Assembly (NCBI GenBank): GCA_016933055.1
Contig: JAFGBS010000002.1
Location: forward strand, 1-64,000
Direction: 5' to 3'
Length of the DNA: 64,000 bases
Origin: Promethearchaeota archaeon
Lineage (GTDB): Archaea > Asgardarchaeota > Lokiarchaeia > Sigyniarchaeales > Promethearchaeaceae
Positions 28,157 through 36,807 of this stretch are shown here, piece by piece (positions within the stretch are counted from its first letter, which is position 1; the number at the start of each line of letters is the position of its first letter). A model generated the notes under the pieces. It ran no database searches. It saw nothing but the letters and a program-made list of their open reading frames with translations, and was not told the origin of the DNA. Made by a program: the position numbers and the translations under genes.

Positions 28157-29563
28157 GTGACGAAATTGGCACATTATGATACTCCCGAAATTCAAAAACA
28201 CGGGTTTTTTACCCAATTCAGTTTTGGGATGGCAGATTTGCATTTGGAAATGATATCCAGTATTTTTTCCCAGTTTTTATTATTGTACTGGGAAACCGAG
28301 ATTGGATTAAATATATGGATTTACACTGCGGCATATGTGGTGTTCGTAATTTGGAATATGTTAAATGATCCCTTAATCGGATTCTTTGCAGACAAACCCC
28401 GAAAATATTGGAGACGGTTTGGAAAACGTTTACCTTTAATTCTGATGGGGGGATTACCATTTTCGCTCGCCTTACCCTTTGTGTTTAATACACCCTATTG
28501 GGATGTGAGTACCTATCAAAAATGGTATTATTTCGTATGGTTATTAATTTCCATTTGTTTTTATGACTCATTCTATTCCTTAATCAGCCTAAATCACGAA
28601 GCACTGTATCCGGCGAAATTTCGAATTGATCAAAATCGTAGAAGTACAAGCGCAGTGAGAATGACGCTTCAAATTTTTGGTACTTTATTGGGTGCTGGTG
28701 CACCATTACTTATGGAATATCAAAATAGAGAATCCTATGGGAGAATGACATGGTGGTTTGCAGGAATTGGATTTTTAGTTTTCTTATCCTATATTCCCGG
28801 TCACTTGGAATCAAAAGAATTACGCATGCGATATGAAGATGTCAAAGCGGTCAGAGAAAAGCAGTCATTCTTTCAAGTATTAAAAATAATGCTAAAACAA
28901 AGAAATTTCATGGCAGTGGTTCTTATTTTCTTCTTGGATAGTATTATTGGAGCAAGTTTAGTAGCTTCAGTTCATTATGCGGTTGAATATGGTCTCGAGT
29001 TGGAATCTAATTATGCAACATTCGTACTTTTAGGATTTATTGGAGCGGCTTTAATATTCATTCCTTTTTGGTTAGTTATAGCTCAAAAATGGAAAGATAA
29101 CCGGAAAATGCTTATTTTAGGAGTCTTCCTGAACACGATTTTTCTCCTTCCCTTAGCATTTTTCTGGGATATTTGGTCTTTAGTAGCTTTCGCAGCTGTA
29201 TTAGGGGTAGGAGGGGCGGCATTAAGGGTTTCGAGGCATCCTGTAATGGCGGATGTGATTGATGAATCCATCGCTAAGACCGGGCAGCACTTAGAAGGAT
29301 CATTTATGGGCATCTATACATTCTTCAATCGATTTGCTTTGATCGCACAGCAAATTATATTCGCTGTCGTCCATACTTTGACAGGATTTAACCCAGATGC
29401 AACCAGCCAGAGTGATTTAGCATTATTTGGAATTCGCTTACATACGGCTATAATCCCCATGGTGTTATGCCTAATTGGATTAATAGTATTCATAAAGCTC
29501 TATGATCTCACTCCAGAGAGAACAAAACGAGTTAAGGAGCAAATTATAGAGTTAGGCTTATAA
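28157..29563 (+). CDS. GPH-family (MelB-like) sugar:cation symporter, copy 1
   Basis: 468 residues and about twelve helices. The GPH signature in the loop after helix 2 is NDPLIGFFADKPRKYWRRFG (N-D-P-x-x-G-x-x-x-D), and SRHPVMADVIDE matches the second half. The C-terminal LYDLTPERTKRVKEQI is the usual cytoplasmic end. It imports a glycoside, pentoside or hexuronide with a cation. The start is GTG 28157 or TTG 28166. It is followed 27 bases later by a second GPH gene and faces a GH172 gene, so a furanoside is a reasonable substrate guess. Confidence 0.82.
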   Translation: MTKLAHYDTPEIQKHGFFTQFSFGMADLHLEMISSIFSQFLLLYWETEIGLNIWIYTAAYVVFVIWNMLNDPLIGFFADKPRKYWRRFGKRLPLILMGGLPFSLALPFVFNTPYWDVSTYQKWYYFVWLLISICFYDSFYSLISLNHEALYPAKFRIDQNRRSTSAVRMTLQIFGTLLGAGAPLLMEYQNRESYGRMTWWFAGIGFLVFLSYIPGHLESKELRMRYEDVKAVREKQSFFQVLKIMLKQRNFMAVVLIFFLDSIIGASLVASVHYAVEYGLELESNYATFVLLGFIGAALIFIPFWLVIAQKWKDNRKMLILGVFLNTIFLLPLAFFWDIWSLVAFAAVLGVGGAALRVSRHPVMADVIDESIAKTGQHLEGSFMGIYTFFNRFALIAQQIIFAVVHTLTGFNPDATSQSDLALFGIRLHTAIIPMVLCLIGLIVFIKLYDLTPERTKRVKEQIIELGL

Positions 29564-29590
29564 TTTTTCCTTGTTGGGAGGATTTAATAT

Positions 29591-30973
29591 ATGGATCAAT
29601 CATCAACCCCCCGAGAGAAAATCATCGGATTTCTCATTTCCTTTAGCTTGGGTGCATTCTTGATCGAATTTCTCCAAGGTGCCTATACCGCATTTGGATT
29701 CTTTTTCTATGAGACCGAGATAAAATTGAGTATTACTCTCGTTTCAGTGACTTTTAGTATGTTTAGCTTATGGAAAGCGATTATCGATCCGATTTTAGGA
29801 TATTTACTTGGAAAATCTTCAAAGGTATTCCAAAAATGGGGCAAATCGTTCACATGGATCCTTCTATCAATTCTTCCATGGTTTGCATGTTTGTTGATGT
29901 TTTATAATACACCAGGATGGTCTGTAGAATCGCAAGAGGGGCTTATTTTTCTATGGTTACTTTTCTCTATGTTAGCGTACGGTCTCTTTATTTCTATTTT
30001 TTCAATAAATTATTTTGGATTAATTCCCGTGCGATTTAAAGAAGATGCTATACGAAGAAGTGTACAAGGATATGTTGGAATTTCCAGTTTCCTAGGGATG
30101 CTTTTAGGTGCTCTAATTCCTACATTTATTATTTCTTATGGTAATATCCAATCGTACGGAGTTATGTCCCTAATAATCGTAGGTATTGCGTTTATTCCTG
30201 CCATTGGTATGATTCCGGGAATTTATGAACCTCCTAATTTACGACCCAAATTCAAAGAAGCCCGAATTACTCAAAATGAATCATTTTGGACTATGGTGAA
30301 ATTCTCTGCAAAGCACAAAAATTATCGGATTTTGCTATTATTGTCCTTTACTAATCAAGTTATCATGTCATGTGTTGGAGGGTCGTTACATTATATTGTT
30401 AAATACATTTACCTTGAAGATATAGATATTTCGGTATTTTTTTATATCGGATACTTCAGCGGCGCTCTGATTGGATCCTTTGCATGGGTAAAAATAGCGG
30501 ATAAACTCCAAAATACGAAACTTAGTTATTTATTATCTGGATTATGTATGTTGGTGTGTCAAATTCCCATGATATTTGTTAAGAATTATAATTATTATAT
30601 TGCTAGTATCTTGTTATTTCCATTTGCATTCTGTTTTTCCGGATTTTGGAGCACCTTGCGTGTTCCATTGTCTTCGGATGTACTAGATGAGTTATCGGCA
30701 GATTTAGGCAAGAGAAACGATTCAACATTTATTGGGATTAGATCAATTTTTTTCCAACTTGCAATTGTTTTCCAATCACTAGTGTTCGGAGTGGTGCATA
30801 CCATCACGAATTTCGATAAAAATGTGGAGCTCCAACCAGTGAGTGCCCAAAATGGGATAATATTTCTTTTCGCAGCCGTACCAATACTATTAGAAATAAT
30901 TACATTTCTTATCTTTTGGCTTCGTTATGATTTAACTCCAGAAAGAGTTCAGAAAGTCAAGCACCAATTATGA
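29591..30973 (+). CDS. GPH-family sugar:cation symporter, copy 2
   Basis: 460 residues, about twelve helices. It is paralogous to the preceding gene with the same landmarks, IDPILGYLLGKSSKVFQKWG, LRVPLSSDVLDELS and YDLTPERVQKVKHQL. The cation-site loop is less canonical (the second Asp is replaced in GYLLGK), so its coupling or substrate may differ. GGGAGGA precedes the ATG by 8 bases, and the two genes form an operon. An alternative is that the pair makes a heteromeric transporter, but that is speculation. Confidence 0.78.
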   Translation: MDQSSTPREKIIGFLISFSLGAFLIEFLQGAYTAFGFFFYETEIKLSITLVSVTFSMFSLWKAIIDPILGYLLGKSSKVFQKWGKSFTWILLSILPWFACLLMFYNTPGWSVESQEGLIFLWLLFSMLAYGLFISIFSINYFGLIPVRFKEDAIRRSVQGYVGISSFLGMLLGALIPTFIISYGNIQSYGVMSLIIVGIAFIPAIGMIPGIYEPPNLRPKFKEARITQNESFWTMVKFSAKHKNYRILLLLSFTNQVIMSCVGGSLHYIVKYIYLEDIDISVFFYIGYFSGALIGSFAWVKIADKLQNTKLSYLLSGLCMLVCQIPMIFVKNYNYYIASILLFPFAFCFSGFWSTLRVPLSSDVLDELSADLGKRNDSTFIGIRSIFFQLAIVFQSLVFGVVHTITNFDKNVELQPVSAQNGIIFLFAAVPILLEIITFLIFWLRYDLTPERVQKVKHQL

Positions 30974-31144
30974 TCTAGAAGAAAATGTAAAAGACCCATT
31001 CTTTTTTAATATCCAGTTCAATTCCCAGCGGAATTCCTTAAACATCTATCCTAGTTCATCCTCTTGTCGAAGAATTTGAAAAAATATTTCTTACTATTAA
31101 GTATCGTTGAAAAAATAGTAAATAAAAGAAAAAAGGTGGTATAA

Positions 31145-32530
31145 TTACGTTATACTCATATCCAAGGGCAGAAAATCATTAACTTCATCAAGAGCTGAAT
31201 ATAACGGAACCCCCGGATATCCGTACATCGGATATAGCCAGTAATTAGAGCCAACTAAAGCCATTGTGCCGTATCCGCATACATTAATGTAGAGCATATC
31301 ATCCTCCAGTACAGGAAATTCCGATTTTGCCATCTTAAACTCAAAAATTCGATGATCTTCTCCACAATTCTCACTTGGTCCATATGAATAGGCGATATCA
31401 TAATTTCCTAAAGCAATCGTATTACCAACTATTGCATAAATTAGTTGAGTTGAAGTAATTCGAAGGGAGAGCTTATCGATTTTTAGATCATAAGCTGTTG
31501 GATCAGTAGCGTTTTCTTCATTATAGCAGTGAATGGTGAAATAAAACATCCCATTCGTTGTGTTAATGGTATTATGGTCAAGATCAACCCCACCAGTCAC
31601 AATAGAATTTGCAGAGAAAACTATATTGTTACTATTCGAATCGAAACTGGGGTCATTTATATCACTAGGCATTCCCCCATGTTCATACACTGAGCAATAA
31701 AACTCGTCAGCTATTCCATAATGTCCAGAAGGATTCGAAGTAAGATTTGAACTCAATCGGTACCTTAACTTCAAATCAGTAATACTCGAAAGAAATGAAC
31801 TGATTTCTTCATCAGGGAGTTTTTCTGAGATATTGACCGCAAAATGGAGGTCTAAATAGTCTCCCGACAACCATGATCCGTCAACACTATAAAAATTGGA
31901 AGTTCCGGTATAGTTCCTATTATCATTACCTATCCAAAAATCATAGAAATTTCCATTAGTATCTCCTCGAGACACACTTATTGAATCGGTTTCCGGAAAA
32001 AGAGGAATATCACTGTAAGTTGTACCACCTATCCCCACATCGTAAAAATAATCAAAAACCTTCTCACTGCTAACGTTATAAAAGAAATATTCATATCCAT
32101 AATCCTCTAGAGAATAGAATGCTAAACTTGTTCCTGATGCATCAGGAAGCCTATTAGCGAGGTGAAATCCTATCCACTCCCCTTCCTCATTGTTAGTGCG
32201 ATCCGAGCATAGATCTAATGCTACATAATAATAGGTTTCATCTTCTGCAACATACATGTAATTCCATCCGTCAACATTAGCTTTTCCTTCTGTTATATCA
32301 ATCGAATTATCCACGTCTAGATAAAAAGGAATGAAATAAGAGGATCGGATCCATTCCCGCTTTCCAATTATACCATCAATTGTTGGAGTAAATTGCTTCG
32401 GTTTTTCACTGAACTGCCAATCGTTCCCAATAAGCCATCCAATAAAAAAAGCTCCTCCACTAACGACAAATATAAGAGAGATTGTAAGAATCACATTTCG
32501 TTTTTTATTTTCTTTTACCATCATCATCAC
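31145..32530 (-). CDS. Membrane-anchored surface protein with CBM9/DOMON-like domain
   Basis: 461 residues. Basic N-terminus (MVKENKKRN), then one helix (VILTISLIFVVSGGAFFIGW), then an exoplasmic region. It opens with FTPTIDGIIGKREW, the classical start of CBM9-like domains (I-D-G-x-x-x-x-x-E-W), followed by strands with YYYVALDLCSD. Several N-x-S/T sites are present, as is usual for archaeal surface glycoproteins. A carbohydrate- or ligand-binding surface protein is inferred. Four ATG codons stand in a row at the start, and AAGGTGA overlaps the first, so initiation may be at the third or fourth. Confidence 0.6.
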   Translation of the reverse strand: MMMMVKENKKRNVILTISLIFVVSGGAFFIGWLIGNDWQFSEKPKQFTPTIDGIIGKREWIRSSYFIPFYLDVDNSIDITEGKANVDGWNYMYVAEDETYYYVALDLCSDRTNNEEGEWIGFHLANRLPDASGTSLAFYSLEDYGYEYFFYNVSSEKVFDYFYDVGIGGTTYSDIPLFPETDSISVSRGDTNGNFYDFWIGNDNRNYTGTSNFYSVDGSWLSGDYLDLHFAVNISEKLPDEEISSFLSSITDLKLRYRLSSNLTSNPSGHYGIADEFYCSVYEHGGMPSDINDPSFDSNSNNIVFSANSIVTGGVDLDHNTINTTNGMFYFTIHCYNEENATDPTAYDLKIDKLSLRITSTQLIYAIVGNTIALGNYDIAYSYGPSENCGEDHRIFEFKMAKSEFPVLEDDMLYINVCGYGTMALVGSNYWLYPMYGYPGVPLYSALDEVNDFLPLDMSIT

Positions 32531-32740
32531 CTTTTTATGATTAAGTCCCTATCGAAGATTCCATATATAATCTTAACTAGCAAAAATTGTGTGTTCAGTA
32601 TTTATCCATTATTTTCACGACTTAAAATCAATTCCAGATGTCAAAAATGATATAAAACAACTGTAAGCACCATAAATCAAATTTTTCAAAAATTTCACCG
32701 TTCTGTTTAATTAAATTTCTCCGACTTATCAACTCAATAC

Positions 32741-32748
32741 ATATAAAA
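32741..32748 (+). promoter_or_regulatory. TATA box of a candidate non-coding RNA
   Basis: ATATAAAA is a strong archaeal box with no gene start behind it on this strand. The predicted transcription start, about 32771, coincides with the first pairing base of the structured element at 32772. Confidence 0.45.
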
Positions 32749-32770
32749 GGACATCAAGACCGCAATTCTA

Positions 32771-32870
32771 AGTTCGAGACGTAAAAGGAGATCCGAGTTT
32801 AGAGAAGCTAAATCTCCATCATTCCGAACGAAGGGCATCATAAGTAAGAGACCTTTGGGCGGGAAAATTG
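32771..32870 (+). ncRNA. Candidate structured non-coding RNA
   Basis: This lies within a 413-base stretch without a gene. GTTCG (32772-32776) pairs with CGAAC (32825-32829). Inside it GGAGA pairs with TCTCC, and TTTAG with CTAAA around an AGAAG loop, giving about 15 base pairs in nested arrangement. A good TATA box lies exactly 25-30 bases upstream. The 3' end is uncertain; a TTGTTTTATT tract near 32868 could be it. It is not a tRNA, and no C/D or H/ACA boxes are clear. Function unknown. Confidence 0.4.
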
Positions 32871-32943
32871 TTTTATTAGGTTAGAGTCGATTAAAGCTGA
32901 AGTTATCTAGTAATGACAGTTTAAATGGTAGCTTTAATCATTA

Positions 32944-33591
32944 TTATTTCTTAATTTTCCTTTTCCCATGCAACGTGAAACCGTATCCTTTCATCCAACC
33001 GAATAAAATCCAATAATAAGGAACATTTGAGTAAGTGCCGTGATCCTTGATATATTCAACAAAAGGTTTACCTGTTTCATCTTGGTGTGCGAATAATCCC
33101 GGTTTAACTCCATCAAATTCCACAATTGGCCAGTTTTTACGTACACATAACTCTTTATCAAACGCGACGTTAGCTTCCACCCATTTTCCATTTAAATATA
33201 GTTCGGTATATCCATGATACAGAAATTTGTCGTTTCCAATATATTCAATATACTTTTTCGAGGTCATATGATTGATTATATCATTGAAATGAAGTCGTGA
33301 GGGAATTCCGACTGCTCTAGCAAGTGCGGCGAGTAAAACTGCTTTTTGGATGCAAAATCCAAATCCTCGATTTAATGTAGCAGTTGCTTTCATGTTTTCA
33401 CGACTATAATATTCATTATTATTTTTCACAACATAGGGTATCTCATCCCGAACAAAATAGAACAATTTAATTGCTTTCTCGATATCGTGATTGGTTGGTA
33501 TTCCTTCTATTAGTTTCGTTGCTTTTTGCGTTATGTGGGGATCTTTAAAGTTCATGTAGTATGTTGGTCTCAGATATTTTCGATTCACCAT
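32944..33591 (-). CDS. Transglutaminase-like cysteine protease-fold protein
   Basis: 215 residues with no signal peptide. The transglutaminase-core triad is visible: Cys in GFGFCIQKAVLLAALARAVG, His in FLYHGYTELYLNG, and Asp in WVEANVAFD. The preceding helix (AIKLFYFVRDEIPYVV) is also typical. Archaeal members usually act as proteases or amidases, but the substrate is unknown. It is divergent from the SDR gene at 33784. Confidence 0.82.
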   Translation of the reverse strand: MVNRKYLRPTYYMNFKDPHITQKATKLIEGIPTNHDIEKAIKLFYFVRDEIPYVVKNNNEYYSRENMKATATLNRGFGFCIQKAVLLAALARAVGIPSRLHFNDIINHMTSKKYIEYIGNDKFLYHGYTELYLNGKWVEANVAFDKELCVRKNWPIVEFDGVKPGLFAHQDETGKPFVEYIKDHGTYSNVPYYWILFGWMKGYGFTLHGKRKIKK

Positions 33592-33783
33592 AAGTCTATT
33601 ATTCCCTATTCCGTCTTATGTTTTTCTTCTTATTTTATTTCAAAAAGCGATGCAATCGATTTTTATATCGCTATCTGAGGTAAACCCAATTTTTTCATTA
33701 TATTTTTTTTTCACCTTTTTGTGAAAGAATATCCAGTGTTATGAAATGAATTTTTCAATATGCTACAATTTACCAAATTAATA

Positions 33784-35388
33784 ATGCAAAAACCAACCGT
33801 TGCACTTTTTGGATCATCTGGTACCATGGGAATCAAGGCATTTAAGGGACTATGGAAGCGAAAGAACGAATTTAATATAATATTATTAGTTCGTCCATCC
33901 AAAAAAAATAAAAAATTATTCCGCTCCTATGAAAAAGAAAAGGGAATTCGCTCCATTCCATCTGCAGGGGTGGTTGAACAGAACGGTTTTAAGATCGTGT
34001 GGGGAGATGCTACGAGATACGAAGATGTGAAGGAGACTGTCAATGGAGCCGATTGGGTGCTTAATTGTATGGCTTTGATTTCACCCACCGCAGATTATTG
34101 TCAAAATGAAGCGTATGCTGTGAATACGGAAGGAATCCAAAATATTGTCACCGCGATCGAATCAGAGCCAGGAGGTCCGCAACGAATAAAATTAATCCAT
34201 ACGAGTTCTGTTGCCACTATGGGAGATCGTATGGGACCGATTCGATACGGACGAATTGGGGATCCTGTATTTCCATCAATTTATGATTATTACGCAATCA
34301 CAAAAATAGCAGGGGAACGAATAATTCTAGAATCTAAACTTCGATATTGGGCAATTCTCCGAATGACTTTTATCATGCCTACTGATTTCGCAAAATTTTC
34401 TAGTTTATTGGATCCAATCTTGTTCCATATGCCACTTGATACTTGTATGGAGAACACCACTGATAGGGATGCAGGATATGGATTAATAAAATGCCTTGAT
34501 GTTTCAGAAAATTCTGATTTTTGGAGGAGGGTATACAATTTCGGTGGAGGTCCCAGTATGCGTTGTACCGGGTATGAATATCTTAATTTAGCATTAAGTA
34601 TAAACGGCATTTCAAGTGTAGAAGATATAATGGATAGGAATTGGTTTGCTTTGCGGAATTTCCACCTGCAATTATATTTAGACAGTGTTATTCTCAATGA
34701 CTACTTACAGTTTCAGCGAGACACATTAGAGAGTTGGAAAACTACAGTTATCCAAAATATGCCGAGAATTCTCCAATTCTTCCGAACATTAACTTTGAAA
34801 TTTCCAATAGTCCAAAAATTAGTAAATCGTATTACGCGCAAAATGATGAAAGACCTTGCAGAGAACCACAGAAATGGAACACGACATTGGTATATCAATG
34901 GAAATGTAAAACGAATCACTGCCTTTTATAAAGATTTAGATACTTACGAATCCATCTCACCATGGAATTTATCGAGACCATGGGACACGGTAAAAGAAAG
35001 TGAAAAATTTTTACTCGATCATGGTTATGATGAAAATAAAAATCAGCTAAATATGCAAGATTTGCACCAAGCTGCAAATTTTCGAGGGGGAATTCTTCTC
35101 TCTGAAAAATGGGACGGAGATATGTTTAAATCATTGGAATGGGAGTGTTGCTTATCCCATAAGTTTACTGCAAATCCGAACACGGTACTAAAAACGGGTC
35201 ATTGGTGCCCTAAATGCGCTCAACCCCCTTGGAAACACAATGAAATTGCAAAAAAGAATCCTTATTTCGCTCAAGTCTGGCATGTTATGCATGATAGGAA
35301 TGAATACGAATTGTATACGTTAGAAGAATGCCAAGATATAGCACAAGCACATCTTGACAAGAAGAAAGCGAAATTTAGTATCATTTAG
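33784..35388 (+). CDS. Extended SDR (NAD-dependent epimerase-like) with C-terminal treble-clef zinc domain
   Basis: 534 residues from ATG 33784 (MQKPTVALFGSSGTMGIKA); an in-frame ATG at 33760 would add eight. The Rossmann fold has ALFGSSGTMG (G-x-x-G-x-x-G type), VWGDATRYED for the acidic turn, and the catalytic Y-x-x-x-K in YYAITKIAGE. An insertion of about 150 residues follows the SDR core. The last 100 residues carry WECCLSHKF and HWCPKCAQPPWK, a C-C/C-x-x-C zinc site of treble-clef type as in DUF723-like zinc fingers. Fusion of an SDR with such a finger is unusual. The substrate is unknown. Confidence 0.65.
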   Translation: MQKPTVALFGSSGTMGIKAFKGLWKRKNEFNIILLVRPSKKNKKLFRSYEKEKGIRSIPSAGVVEQNGFKIVWGDATRYEDVKETVNGADWVLNCMALISPTADYCQNEAYAVNTEGIQNIVTAIESEPGGPQRIKLIHTSSVATMGDRMGPIRYGRIGDPVFPSIYDYYAITKIAGERIILESKLRYWAILRMTFIMPTDFAKFSSLLDPILFHMPLDTCMENTTDRDAGYGLIKCLDVSENSDFWRRVYNFGGGPSMRCTGYEYLNLALSINGISSVEDIMDRNWFALRNFHLQLYLDSVILNDYLQFQRDTLESWKTTVIQNMPRILQFFRTLTLKFPIVQKLVNRITRKMMKDLAENHRNGTRHWYINGNVKRITAFYKDLDTYESISPWNLSRPWDTVKESEKFLLDHGYDENKNQLNMQDLHQAANFRGGILLSEKWDGDMFKSLEWECCLSHKFTANPNTVLKTGHWCPKCAQPPWKHNEIAKKNPYFAQVWHVMHDRNEYELYTLEECQDIAQAHLDKKKAKFSII

Positions 35389-35418
35389 ACCGTAACAGGC
35401 AGCGGAATAAGTTTATAA

Positions 35419-35985
35419 TTATATGCTCTGCATAATCGATTTACCCAATTGCTGTACTTTTTCGATGAAACCCTTATTTTTAACTACTTCTCCAAGATCC
35501 ATCGCAGTGCCATGTACGATTTCTCTGCACACGCCCCCTAAATAGCTAAACATCATTTTTAGAGCATTTATAGCGTTGTTTGCACCAGAATTCTGTTCAT
35601 TCGAACCTCCATATACTAATATACCTGCCATTGCTTTTCCTTTCAATGCATTTCCATGTTTTCCGAAAAGAGCATAAAATCGATCAATTACCAGCTTCAA
35701 TTGCGCACTATAGTTGAACCAATAAATAGGCGCTGCAAACACAATACCAGACGCATCCAGAATTTTACCGTACAATGGGATCATATCATCTTGTTGTACA
35801 CACATTCCATCTTTATTTTTCATACATACATCACAAGCACGACAAGGGTGGATATTCATTGAGTTAACTGCATATATCTCCGTCTTTCCGTTGTGATTTT
35901 TGATACTTTGGGATAAGGTATCACATAAAATGGATGTGTTACCGTTATTTCGGGGACTACCATTAAAGATGAGAATGGTCTTCAT
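35419..35985 (-). CDS. NADPH-dependent FMN reductase-family flavoprotein with extra Cys cluster
   Basis: 188 residues. FMN-binding GSPRNNGNTSIL is at the N-terminus. C-R-A-C-D-V-C-M-K-N-K-D-G-M-C follows at about 48-62, the compact Cys motif that binds a [4Fe-4S] cluster in archaeal iron-sulfur flavoproteins. FAAPIYWFNYSAQLKLVIDR is the second flavin-contacting region. It is probably a soluble electron carrier or quinone/flavin reductase of the Isf type. Confidence 0.82.
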   Translation of the reverse strand: MKTILIFNGSPRNNGNTSILCDTLSQSIKNHNGKTEIYAVNSMNIHPCRACDVCMKNKDGMCVQQDDMIPLYGKILDASGIVFAAPIYWFNYSAQLKLVIDRFYALFGKHGNALKGKAMAGILVYGGSNEQNSGANNAINALKMMFSYLGGVCREIVHGTAMDLGEVVKNKGFIEKVQQLGKSIMQSI

Positions 35986-36023
35986 TCCACATCATATTCG
36001 TATGAAGAGATATTTATAGGTTG

Positions 36024-36725
36024 ATGAAAGTACTTAAAATTATGAAGAAAGGAGGAAAAATCCTACTAACCATCTCGTTAATTATAATTGTTCCAGTAAT
36101 AGGCTTTGTGAGTTATAAATTGATAGAGGATGCCTTACGGGGTGATGATGGAGGTTCTCTTTCCCCTATTGATTTTGATAATGAAGGACGATACGATGAT
36201 TCGGTTTTGAATAATATGACTGTAATTTATGAGTCCCAGTCTGATATAGTAGCCTGGAACGAGGGGTTCTCATCGAGTCCTGCATGTCCATGGGGGTTCA
36301 CGCATGAACGCTTAGATTTTTTCTATGTCAACAATTCAGCAATTCTAGCAGCCGCCCCGGGTAAGGTTGTGGATATAGAATATCGGGATAATGGAGAAGT
36401 GTATGATAATCGTTACTGGGTCACAGTTCATATTCGATTTAATCAAACAGTTGAATTATCTTACAATTTCGAATCTTGGACAAACATGACATCAGATTGG
36501 GAAAACCAACAATCCATGATATCTGTTCAAGTGGGAGATTGGGTGGAACAGGGTCAAGAATTTGCAAGATTTTTAGCTGTTGGGGGGGGAGCACATATTC
36601 ATTTTGATGTGTTTGAGGGAAATGAAAAATATTGTCCTCAGAAATATCTATCTAGCGATGCATACAATGAATTATTATCATTGGTTCATTTCTATCATCC
36701 CACGTGGGATCTGTGCTATCCATAA
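36024..36725 (+). CDS. Membrane-anchored M23-like (LytM/lysostaphin-fold) protein
   Basis: About 233 residues. An N-terminal helix (ILLTISLIIIVPVIGFVSY) anchors an exoplasmic domain. M23 zinc-site elements are present in order: H-E-R-L-D in GFTHERLDF (canonical H-x-x-x-D) and H-I-H in GGAHIHFDVF. AAPGKVVDIEY and VQVGDWVEQGQEFA are typical M23 strands. Archaea lack murein, so the target is probably a protein or other polymer. A TATTTATA box at 36011-36018 would put transcription start at about 36041, next to an ATG at 36042, so that leaderless start is an alternative to ATG 36024. Confidence 0.68.
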   Translation: MKVLKIMKKGGKILLTISLIIIVPVIGFVSYKLIEDALRGDDGGSLSPIDFDNEGRYDDSVLNNMTVIYESQSDIVAWNEGFSSSPACPWGFTHERLDFFYVNNSAILAAAPGKVVDIEYRDNGEVYDNRYWVTVHIRFNQTVELSYNFESWTNMTSDWENQQSMISVQVGDWVEQGQEFARFLAVGGGAHIHFDVFEGNEKYCPQKYLSSDAYNELLSLVHFYHPTWDLCYP

Positions 36726-36751
36726 TATTGCCATTTTTGGGGTTCTAAAGT

Positions 36752-36759
36752 TTTATATA
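36752..36759 (+). promoter_or_regulatory. TATA box of the cation-efflux gene
   Basis: TTTATATA predicts a transcription start near 36780, inside the palindromic element at 36776-36789, and a leader of about 28 nt. Confidence 0.5.
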
Positions 36760-36775
36760 ATTAAGATAGTACTCT

Positions 36776-36789
36776 TTAGCCATAGCTAA
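36776..36789 (+). promoter_or_regulatory. Palindromic operator candidate ahead of the cation-efflux gene
   Basis: TTAGC-CATA-GCTAA is an inverted repeat with a 4-base spacer lying on the predicted transcription start. It matches the feoAB element (CTAGC-TATA-GCTAA) at 13 of 14 bases over TAGCYATAGCTAAT. Two metal-transport promoters sharing it suggests a common metalloregulator. Confidence 0.5.
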
Positions 36790-36807
36790 TAGATTGGTAA
36801 CCATAAT

